Shown piece after piece: positions 8,351 to 14,843 of a stretch of 64,000 nt of DNA (position 1 is the first letter of the stretch; every line of letters starts with the position of its first letter). This DNA is from Fen-999 sp041480065 (GTDB lineage Bacteria > Pseudomonadota > Gammaproteobacteria > Burkholderiales > Rhodocyclaceae): NCBI GenBank assembly GCA_041480065.1, contig JBGOZF010000016.1, forward strand, positions 1 through 64,000. The letters are read 5' to 3'. The notes beneath the pieces are model-generated. The model was not told the DNA's origin, did not search any database, and saw nothing but the letters and a program-made list of their open reading frames with translations. The translations under genes were made by a program, and so were the position numbers.

Positions 8351-9130
8351 TCAAGCGGCGATCAGCTTGCTGCCGATCAGGATCAGCATCCCGGCCAGGG
8401 CCGGGCGCAGCAGGTGTTCGGGAATCCGGGGCGCCAGGCGGCTGCCCAGGAAGATGCCTGGCAGTGAGCCGGTGAGCAGTGCAGCCAGCAATTGCCAGTC
8501 GATGCTGCCCAGCCACCAGTGGCCGATGCCCGCGACCAGCGCCAGCGGCACGGCGTGGGCGAGATCGGAGCCGACGATGCGGGCCGTCGCGAGCTTCGGG
8601 TGCAGGAGCAGCAGGGCGGTGACGCCGAGGGCGCCTGCGCCGACCGAAGAAATGGAGACCAGGATGCCCAGTACCGCGCCGGTGGCGACGGTCGGCCAGG
8701 CGCGCTGAGGAGTCACGCCGTCGTCATGATTGCCACGGAGGGCCAGGGCCAGCAGGCGGCGGCGGAAGATCAGCACCGTTGCCGTCAGCAGCAGCGCGAC
8801 ACCCAGCGTGGCGCCGATGATCTTGCTGGCGCCGCCGAGGCCGCCGGGCACGAACAGCGAGATCGCCAGCAATGTCGTCACCGCGGCCGGCAGGCTGCCC
8901 GTGGCAAGCAGCCTGACGATGCGCCAATCGACGGTGCCCTGGCGGGCATGGACCCAGGTGCCGCCCGACTTGGTGATGGCCGCGAACAGGAGGTCGGTGC
9001 CCACCGCCGTGGCCGGCGCGATGCCAAAGACCAGCAGCAGGAGCGGCGTCATCAGTGCCCCGCCGCCGACGCCGGTGATCCCGACGATGGTGCCGACAGC
9101 GAAACCGGAAGCGATTTGAGCGAGGTCCAC
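8351..9130 (-). CDS. TauE/SafE-family sulfite/sulfonate exporter
   Basis: A 259-residue integral membrane protein of the TauE/SafE family (DUF81) with about eight predicted helices. The repeated signature GxxVGxxTGVGGGALMTPLLLL lies at the N-terminus, and a second SSVGAGALGVTALLLL half appears mid-protein. Members export sulfite, sulfoacetate or related anions. As first gene of a sulfate-assimilation operon, this one probably relieves sulfite or moves sulfur anions. The start chosen is the GTG at 9130, with AAGGGA about seven bases upstream. A GTG at 9157 also keeps the frame but lacks a ribosome-binding site. Confidence 0.88.
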   Translation of the reverse strand: MDLAQIASGFAVGTIVGITGVGGGALMTPLLLLVFGIAPATAVGTDLLFAAITKSGGTWVHARQGTVDWRIVRLLATGSLPAAVTTLLAISLFVPGGLGGASKIIGATLGVALLLTATVLIFRRRLLALALRGNHDDGVTPQRAWPTVATGAVLGILVSISSVGAGALGVTALLLLHPKLATARIVGSDLAHAVPLALVAGIGHWWLGSIDWQLLAALLTGSLPGIFLGSRLAPRIPEHLLRPALAGMLILIGSKLIAA

Positions 9131-9190
9131 GATGCGTCCCTTGGGTTGATGGGACACATGCTAGGGGAGGGGGTATAGACCCCGGAAATA

Positions 9191-9210
9191 CTTTGTTGTT
9201 TAATACAAAG
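9191..9210. promoter_or_regulatory. Inverted repeat in the cys/cysB divergent promoter region
   Basis: The 97-base gap between the divergent cys operon and cysB contains the perfect inverted repeat CTTTGT-N8-ACAAAG, in an AT-rich core well suited to a LysR-type binding site. A second short palindrome, GGGGT-ATAG-ACCCC, lies at 9170-9183. CysB proteins bind loosely conserved, partly dyad sites upstream of sulfur genes and their own gene. Assigning this site to CysB is an inference from position. Confidence 0.5.
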
Positions 9211-9227
9211 AACCCTGGGTTATATGG

Positions 9228-10169
9228 ATGAACCTTCAACAACTTCGCTATATCCATGAGGTCGCCCGCCGGGGACTCAACGTCTCCGATGCGGCGACGG
9301 CGCTCCATACCTCCCAGCCGGGGGTCTCGAAGCAGATCCGGCTGCTTGAAGAGGAGCTCGGGCTGACCATCTTCGAGCGCGCGGGCAAGCGCCTCACCGC
9401 CGTCACCGAACCGGGCAAGCTCGTGCTCGACATCGCCGCCAGCGTGTTGGGCGAACTCAAGAACTTGAAGCGCGTCGGCGACGACTACGCGGACGAGTCC
9501 GGCGGCACACTCGACGTCGCCACCACGCACACCCAGGCGCGCTACGCCCTGCCGGCCGTCGTCAAGCGCTTCATGGGAAGCTATCCCGGGGTCCGGCTGC
9601 GGTTGCACCAGGGCAATCCCGAACAAGTGGCGGAATGGACACTGCGCGGCGACGCCGACATCGGCATCGCCACCGAGTCTCTCGACCAGCGCACCGGCCT
9701 GACGACGCTGCCCTGCTACCAGTGGTCGCACGTCGTCATCGCGCCGGCGGGCCATCCGATCCTGGCCGCCGGCACGCTCACGCTCGCGAGCCTGGCAAGG
9801 CATCCGCTGATCACCTACGACCCCAGCTTCACCGGCCGCTCGCGCATCGACCGCGCCTTCGAGCGCGCCGGCATCGAGGCCAATGTCGTGCTCACCGCCA
9901 TCGATGCGGACGTCATCAAGACCTACGTCACCCTCGGGCTGGGGCTCGGTGTCATCGCCGAGATGGCTTTCGACGCTGCACGCGACGCCAGCCTGGTGGC
10001 CATCCCCGCCGGCCACCTGTTCGAATCGAGCACCACGCGCCTGGCCTTCCGCCGCGACGCCTACCTGCGCAGGTTCGACTACGCGTTCATCGAACTTTTC
10101 GCGCCGCAGCTGACGCGCAGCGTGGTCGAAGCGACCATTGCCGGCGGCGGCGAGGATTCCTGTCTATAG
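9228..10169 (+). CDS. cysB: LysR-type regulator of sulfur assimilation
   Basis: A 313-residue LysR-family transcription factor. The winged helix-turn-helix occupies residues 1-60 (LQQLRYIHEVARRGLNVSDA, then SQPGVSKQIRLLEEELG). The effector domain carries the CysB-specific TTHTQARYALPAVVKRF near residue 100 and TFTGRSRIDRAF-like motifs (here PSFTGRSRIDRAF). In enteric bacteria CysB activates sulfate genes with N-acetylserine as inducer and sulfide as anti-inducer. Divergent placement from the cys operon supports the same role here. A dispersed repeat begins about ten bases after the stop. Confidence 0.95.
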   Translation: MNLQQLRYIHEVARRGLNVSDAATALHTSQPGVSKQIRLLEEELGLTIFERAGKRLTAVTEPGKLVLDIAASVLGELKNLKRVGDDYADESGGTLDVATTHTQARYALPAVVKRFMGSYPGVRLRLHQGNPEQVAEWTLRGDADIGIATESLDQRTGLTTLPCYQWSHVVIAPAGHPILAAGTLTLASLARHPLITYDPSFTGRSRIDRAFERAGIEANVVLTAIDADVIKTYVTLGLGLGVIAEMAFDAARDASLVAIPAGHLFESSTTRLAFRRDAYLRRFDYAFIELFAPQLTRSVVEATIAGGGEDSCL

Positions 10170-10179
10170 CGGTGAAACG

Positions 10180-10230
10180 GCGGTTGCACCGCAGAGGACG
10201 CAAAAGAGAGGCAGCGTGCGGATTCCAGGG
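10180..10230. repeat. Dispersed repeat copy 1 (left part only)
   Basis: Starting eleven bases after the cysB stop, the sequence GCGGTTGCACCGCAGAGGACGC followed by an AAAGAGAGGC tail is a close match to the left ends of the copies at 10452, 57592 and 63901. The right arm is not clearly preserved, so this looks like a degraded or partial copy. Its end point is approximate. Confidence 0.6.
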
Positions 10231-10451
10231 GTAGCGGGTTTCGTTGGTTGCTTGCCATGGCGCGATGCGGCCGCGGCCAGGATCGGCCGGCCGCCCTTGA
10301 TATTCCTTTGCTTATGCGAGAGGATGCTCGCTGCGCACGCCCGGTACACCCGGGTGGCGTCAGGGCCGCGATCCTTGTGACCTGTGGCCTGGCTCGGTGG
10401 TCGTGTGATCGAGTCAACACGGAAGGAACCGACATGCTCAAGCTGGAAGAA
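10231..10451. other. Intergenic stretch without a recognisable gene
   Basis: No credible coding sequence was found between the two repeat copies. The stretch contains two GC-rich palindromes: GCGGCCGCGGCC facing GGCCGGCCGC around 10267-10294, and CCCGG-TACAC-CCGGG around 10340-10355. These may be remnants of transcription terminators or further repeat debris. Short frames here lack conserved sequence. Confidence 0.5.
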
Positions 10452-10567
10452 GCGGTTGCACCGCCAAGGAAGACAAGGATCTTGATTTCCAGAGGTCTTC
10501 GCGGCGTGGGAGGGGGCGTGTTGTGTCTCAAGATCGCCCTTCCTTGCGTCCTTTGGGGTGAGTGAAC
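10452..10567. repeat. Dispersed inverted-repeat element, copy 2
   Basis: About 116 bases. The left arm reads GCGGTTGCACCGCCAAGGAAG, and the right arm CCTTCCTTGCGTCCTTTGGG followed by GTGAGTGAACC. The arms are imperfectly complementary, so the element can fold into a long hairpin. The interior (TTTCCAGAGGTCTTCGCGGCG ending CTCAAGATC) matches the interior of copy 4 at 63901, which shows that these are copies of one element rather than unrelated hairpins. It ends 46 bases before the next gene. Confidence 0.75.
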
Positions 10568-10613
10568 CGATGCTTTCGGCTTCGTCCTTCGTCCGACGCG
10601 GACGACCGAAACC

Positions 10614-11756
10614 ATGAGCATGCAGACGCAGCGTCTGACTGCCAGCCACGTCAAGGTGGGCCGGCCCCTGCCGGGGGATGTCTATGACGAAGGCGGCCAC
10701 TTGCTGCTTTCCGCCGGCTTCGTCATCGAAAGCGACTCCCAGCTCGAGACGCTGCTTTCACGTGGCCTGTATGTGGATATCGCCGCCTTCCAGGCCCATT
10801 TCGGGAATTCCGCAGCCGCGTTGTCGCCCCCGCCCGAAACAAGGAAGTTCGATCCGTTTCTATTGCGGGATTCGCTCAAGAAGCGGCTGAACCGGGCGTT
10901 GCGCAGCTTGGTGGAGGATCCGGGCGCGATCGCGCATATCAAGGAAGTCGCCGCCGACATCCATGAACTGGCCGGCACCGACCCGGAAGGCGCCGTCGCG
11001 GCCGGACTGCTGGACGAAGACGAGAATTATTCAATCCGCCACAGTGTACTGACGGCGATTCTCTGCGACCTGACCGCTACTGCGCTTGGCTGGCCAGCGG
11101 ACAGGCAGTCCAGCGTCGTGTGCGCGGCGCTGTCGATGAACGCGACGGTACTCGACCTGCAAAACAGGCTCGTCGACCAGGCCGAAGCCCTGAATCCGCA
11201 ACAACGGGACCTGGTACACGGCCATCCCGCGGCCGCCGCCGGCAGGCTGCGCGAGGCCGGCGTGGACGACCCGCTATGGCTTGCTGCCGTACTCGAGCAT
11301 CACGAGCTTGACGGCGGCGCCGGCTATCCCGGCGGGTTGACCCGGCCCGACGAAACGGGCCAACTGGTGCGGCTCGCCGATGTCCTTGGCGCACTGGTGT
11401 CGCCGCGGGGCGACCGCAAGGCCTTGCCGCCGCCGCAGGCAGTGCGCGCCCTGTACACCCGGGAGGTGCAAGGGCCCTGTGCGGCCCTTGCCGGAGCGCT
11501 GGTCAAGGTGCTCGGGCTGTTCCCGCCGGGCACCTTCGTCAAACTGGCGAACGGCGAGATTGCCGTCGTCCACCGTCATGGCGCCGTCGCCAACGCTCCT
11601 CTGGTGGCCAGCATCACCAACGGCACCGGCAATCCCTACATGAAGCCCCTGCGGCGCGACACCCAGCACAAGGAATTCGCCGTTGGCGGTCTTACCCTGC
11701 GGGGCAAACTCAGGACCGGCTACGATCTCGGCATGCTCTGGATCAGAACATTGTGA
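10614..11756 (+). CDS. Degenerate HD-GYP domain protein
   Basis: A 380-residue protein with a short N-terminal domain of the type often preceding HD-GYP phosphodiesterases (to about residue 60), then an HD-GYP-like domain (about 135-330). Retained motifs are RHSVLTAIL (His143), VHGHP (202-204), EHHELDGGAGYP (228-239) and RLADVLGAL (253-261). The metal-binding His-Asp pair expected near residue 175 is replaced by ALSMNATVL, and the DGxGYP arginine is missing. The tail PPGTFVKLANGEIAVV is typical of this subgroup. Active relatives hydrolyse cyclic di-GMP. Loss of the HD pair suggests a non-catalytic binding role, which is inference. A DUF342 gene follows after 81 bases. Confidence 0.8.
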   Translation: MSMQTQRLTASHVKVGRPLPGDVYDEGGHLLLSAGFVIESDSQLETLLSRGLYVDIAAFQAHFGNSAAALSPPPETRKFDPFLLRDSLKKRLNRALRSLVEDPGAIAHIKEVAADIHELAGTDPEGAVAAGLLDEDENYSIRHSVLTAILCDLTATALGWPADRQSSVVCAALSMNATVLDLQNRLVDQAEALNPQQRDLVHGHPAAAAGRLREAGVDDPLWLAAVLEHHELDGGAGYPGGLTRPDETGQLVRLADVLGALVSPRGDRKALPPPQAVRALYTREVQGPCAALAGALVKVLGLFPPGTFVKLANGEIAVVHRHGAVANAPLVASITNGTGNPYMKPLRRDTQHKEFAVGGLTLRGKLRTGYDLGMLWIRTL

Positions 11757-11837
11757 TTCTCGTAAGACTTTCTGCCATGCTGACAGGCTGCCGCCTGCTC
11801 GCCGACGATTGAACACCACGTATCAAGAAACTACGCC

Positions 11838-13271
11838 ATGGAAGAATCAACCTTAGAACCGCTCGAAGCCAACTACCTGGTATCGGTTTCCCCAGACACC
11901 CTGACCGCCTGGTTAACCGTGTCGCCGCCGGAGAATGGTGGTGCCGCGCCGGAGCCGGCAACGGCCCGGGCGGCACTGGAAAAGGCCGGCGTGGTCTTCG
12001 GTATCGACCAGGGGGCCATTGCCAGCGCCCTTGGTCCGGCGCTGGGCCGGCAGGTCGAGGTGGCGCGCGGTACACCGCCGCAGCCGGGCACCGACGGCTG
12101 GCTGGAGCCGCTGGTCGCTGTCAATCGGGAACGCCACGTGAGTGCGGACGAGCGCGCCCAGGTGGACTTGCGCGACCGGGGTGCGATGCCCAGCGTCAGC
12201 CCGGGCGACGCGCTGATGCGAAGGCACGCGCCGGTTCCGGGTGCCGCCGGTCAGGGCGTCACCGGCAAGCTATTGCCGGTGGCGCCGGCAAAGAACGTCG
12301 AATTTGCCGTGCGCATGCAAGGGGTCGAGGTCGACCCGGCCGATCCCGATCTCCTGCGCGCCGCCGTTGCCGGTCAACCGATCCTGATGCACAACGGCGT
12401 CACGGTGGAAGCGATACTGCGGTTCGAAGCCATCGACATGGCGACGGGCAACGTCGAATTCATCGGCAGTGTCGAAATTCGTGGCGATGTCAAGAGCGGC
12501 ATGCGTGTCAAGGCGGGCGGCGACATCACCGTCGGCGGCAATGTCGAGCCGGCCGAGCTTACCTCGGGCGGCAACATCGTCGTCAAAGGCGGCGTCATCG
12601 GTCATTCCGCCCAGGGCCACAAGGATGCCGAACAGGGGGATACGGCCAGGCTTACCGCCAAAGGCAGCATCAAGGCGCGCTACCTGGAGAACTGCATCGT
12701 CCTGGCGGAACAGAAGGTGGAGGTCGACGAGGCGATCATTCAAAGCGACGTGACGGCAATCGATCAGATCGTCGTCGGCCAAGGCAACGGCAAGGGCAGC
12801 ATCGTCGGCGGATTCGTGCGCGCCACGGCGAAGATCAGCGCCGGCGTGCTCGGTGGTCCGGAAGGCAGCCAGACGCGCGTCTTCGTCGGCGTCAATCCGC
12901 TGCTGCAGAAAGCCATCGAGGAGCACAGGCAGCGTCTGGATGCCAAGCTCAAGGAAAACGGTGAACTGACCAAGGTGCTGAAGCTGTTGGCGACGCGCCC
13001 GGACAAGCGGGAAATTGCCGACAAGGCGCGTCTGACCTTGAAGAAGGTGAACGAGGAGATTGCCGAAATCCTGAGCGAGGAGCGTGTCCTCAAGAGCCAG
13101 TTGCAGGTCGCCCACCAGGCAAGGATCGTCGTCGGCGGACAAGTCTGCGGCGGCGTCATGGTGGCAATCGGCAAGAAATCCCAGTTCGTGCCGGAAGACA
13201 TCGGGGCCGGCGTATTCGTCATCGCCGACGATGAGCTGATCTACGGCGATCTCGCCGCCTACGGCGGTTAG
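11838..13271 (+). CDS. DUF342 (FapA-like) protein
   Basis: A 477-residue DUF342 protein with the FapA-type N-terminal domain followed by a right-handed beta-helix core. The core is recognisable by glycine-rich rungs such as GSVEIRGDVKSGMRVKAGG, then DITVGGNVEPAELTSGGNIVV (about residues 205-255), and RVFVGVNP. A charged helical segment (about 350-430) precedes a final beta region. Family members are implicated in flagellar or polar cell-envelope assembly, but most are uncharacterised. The start has only a weak AAGAAAC ribosome-binding site. It lies just downstream of a degenerate HD-GYP gene, suggesting a shared signalling or surface function. Confidence 0.85.
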   Translation: MEESTLEPLEANYLVSVSPDTLTAWLTVSPPENGGAAPEPATARAALEKAGVVFGIDQGAIASALGPALGRQVEVARGTPPQPGTDGWLEPLVAVNRERHVSADERAQVDLRDRGAMPSVSPGDALMRRHAPVPGAAGQGVTGKLLPVAPAKNVEFAVRMQGVEVDPADPDLLRAAVAGQPILMHNGVTVEAILRFEAIDMATGNVEFIGSVEIRGDVKSGMRVKAGGDITVGGNVEPAELTSGGNIVVKGGVIGHSAQGHKDAEQGDTARLTAKGSIKARYLENCIVLAEQKVEVDEAIIQSDVTAIDQIVVGQGNGKGSIVGGFVRATAKISAGVLGGPEGSQTRVFVGVNPLLQKAIEEHRQRLDAKLKENGELTKVLKLLATRPDKREIADKARLTLKKVNEEIAEILSEERVLKSQLQVAHQARIVVGGQVCGGVMVAIGKKSQFVPEDIGAGVFVIADDELIYGDLAAYGG

Positions 13272-13419
13272 CAGTTCCAGCGGCAACGCTCATTCTGAAT
13301 TCCTCCAGAAGGTCAGGACAAGCGGTGCGTCGGCGCGGTCAGTTCGTCGACCAGCGGCGGCGGCGAAGACCCGTGCCTGTAGCGCGGGGGAAGGCTAGGC
13401 AGAGGCCCGATCTCGCCTG

Positions 13420-14526
13420 CTAAACCGCACAGCCCTGCTTTTCGCCCTGCTGGGCCAGCAGTTCGAGCTGTTCAATGACCAGGTTGCTGGCCTTCTCCAT
13501 CTGCCTGAGGTAATCGACGGCACGGGCGAAGTCTTCGGCATAGTAGCTGTCGACAGCCGCGCGGCCATGGGCATGCACGTCCTTGTGCGGCGCTTCGATC
13601 TGGCGGTAGGCGGGGAGGCGCGAGAAGCACTCCTTGCCGTCGCCATCGTAGTACCACTTGCCAAGGCGGCACACGGTATGGCTCGCAAATTCGTCCCCCT
13701 TCTTTTCCGATATGCCCATCAGGATCTTGTGAACTTCCTTCTTGTAGATCAGGTGATCGAGCTTTGCCAACTCGACGAAGGTCCGCATGGCGGTGCCGCG
13801 TATCGTCAGGCGCGCCTGCTCGGTGATGCCCTGCAGATCCTGCATCTTTGAATGCGCGATTCCTGCATCGGCGTCGTATTTCGTCGCCTGCTCCGGCGTG
13901 ATTTCGGTCGTCATCTTTGCCTTCATCGCTTCCTGTCGAATCGAATCGACCAGGGTGCCGATTTCGCCTGTCGCCCCGGTCGTGCGCTCGGCGAGTTTGC
14001 GTACCTCATCGGCCACGACCGCGAAACCGCGGCCCTGCTCGCCCGCGCGGGCTGCCTCGATGGCTGCGTTGAGCGCCAGCAGATTGGTCTGGTCGGCCAC
14101 CTCCTTGATCAGATTGACGATGCCGCCGATCCGCGTCGCCTGCTCGTTGAGGACATCCACGGTCTCGGCCACCGCCTTGCTTCGGGTCGCCATCTCGTGA
14201 ACGTTCGACACCACCACGTTCAGCGACGAAGTGTTTTCGCTGGTCGTCGCCAGCGCCACATCTGCGGCTTCTGCCTCGCGCTTCATCGAGTTCGCAAGCA
14301 GCACCATCGACTTCTGCAACTCCAGCATCGACTGGCTGAACATCAATTCATTCTCGAATAGCCCCTTGTAGTAGTCCAGTCGTCTGCGCCCGGCCTCCAG
14401 CGTCTTGTTGAGCGTGGTGCGCTCGCTTTCCCACTGCGCCCGCTCCGCCGCGCGCTCGGCTTCAAGCGACTTGAGTTTGGCCTCGAGGCCGGCGACTTCT
14501 TGTTTCAGTCTAGTGACTCCAAACAT
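13420..14526 (-). CDS. Soluble methyl-accepting chemotaxis protein with CZB domain
   Basis: A 368-residue cytoplasmic chemoreceptor without membrane segments. The order is a coiled coil (about 5-50), the methyl-accepting signalling domain with its conserved hairpin (EVADQTNLLALNAAIEAARA, 142-161; GRGFAVVADEVRKLAERT, 166-183), and a C-terminal chemoreceptor zinc-binding domain. The CZB ligand set is intact: His258 (LDHLIYK), Cys286 (CRLGKWYY), His314 and His318 (HKDVHAHG). CZB domains bind zinc and in studied proteins sense zinc or hypochlorous acid. It signals through CheA/CheW encoded elsewhere. A good AAGGAT site precedes the ATG. It is divergent from the TonB-dependent receptor. Confidence 0.93.
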   Translation of the reverse strand: MFGVTRLKQEVAGLEAKLKSLEAERAAERAQWESERTTLNKTLEAGRRRLDYYKGLFENELMFSQSMLELQKSMVLLANSMKREAEAADVALATTSENTSSLNVVVSNVHEMATRSKAVAETVDVLNEQATRIGGIVNLIKEVADQTNLLALNAAIEAARAGEQGRGFAVVADEVRKLAERTTGATGEIGTLVDSIRQEAMKAKMTTEITPEQATKYDADAGIAHSKMQDLQGITEQARLTIRGTAMRTFVELAKLDHLIYKKEVHKILMGISEKKGDEFASHTVCRLGKWYYDGDGKECFSRLPAYRQIEAPHKDVHAHGRAAVDSYYAEDFARAVDYLRQMEKASNLVIEQLELLAQQGEKQGCAV

Positions 14527-14740
14527 CAGACCATCCTTTCAGACTGGGGTAGACGGACAAAACGACCTATAACCATGGTGATATGGAGGATAACTGCGGT
14601 GCCCACGCTTGTCCATCGCTTGGCAATCGTTGAGTTCCTCGTAGAAGCGGAAGCTCGCGGTGACCATGGCGACATTGACGTGCCAATGCAGCCGCTCGGC
14701 TCGGTTCGTCGCGAGCGGCCAAGCGGAGCCGTCGCGGCCA
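14527..14740. other. Upstream part of a 317-base divergent intergenic region
   Basis: Between the chemoreceptor and the TonB-dependent receptor there is no credible gene. The half nearest the chemoreceptor is relatively AT-rich and probably carries its promoter. No cobalamin riboswitch core or clear Fur box was recognised, although TonB-dependent receptors often have one. The other half contains the tandem repeat listed separately. Confidence 0.5.
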
Positions 14741-14780
14741 TTGCGGCGAGGTGCGGCGAGGTGCGGCGAGGTGCGGCGGA
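14741..14780. repeat. Ten-base tandem repeat, about four units
   Basis: The unit GTGCGGCGAG occurs twice perfectly (14751-14770), preceded by TTGCGGCGAG and followed by GTGCGGCGGA, giving four consecutive ten-base units. It lies 64 bases upstream of the TonB-dependent receptor start. In this position, length changes could alter promoter spacing or leader structure. Confidence 0.9.
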
Positions 14781-14843
14781 GATTATGATTGGCCGCAGCC
14801 GCGCGGCGTTAGGCGGTGACAAGAAGACAAGGGAAGCGCGATA

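Noticed and set aside
9157..9159. Alternative longer start of the TauE-like gene near 9157
   Set aside because: The sequence before it is pyrimidine-rich with no ribosome-binding site, while the GTG at 9130 has AAGGGA at proper spacing. The ATG at this spot is in another frame.
10434..10565. 43-codon ORF with an AAGGAA site before the HD-GYP gene
   Set aside because: Almost all of it is dispersed repeat copy 2, so the open frame is probably accidental.
14741..14780. Short tandem repeat considered as a CRISPR remnant
   Set aside because: Units are contiguous ten-mers without spacers, and no cas gene occurs in the window.
14527..14843. Possible cobalamin riboswitch or Fur box before the TonB-dependent receptor
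   Set aside because: No B12-box core or Fur-like AT-rich 19-mer could be recognised in the region.
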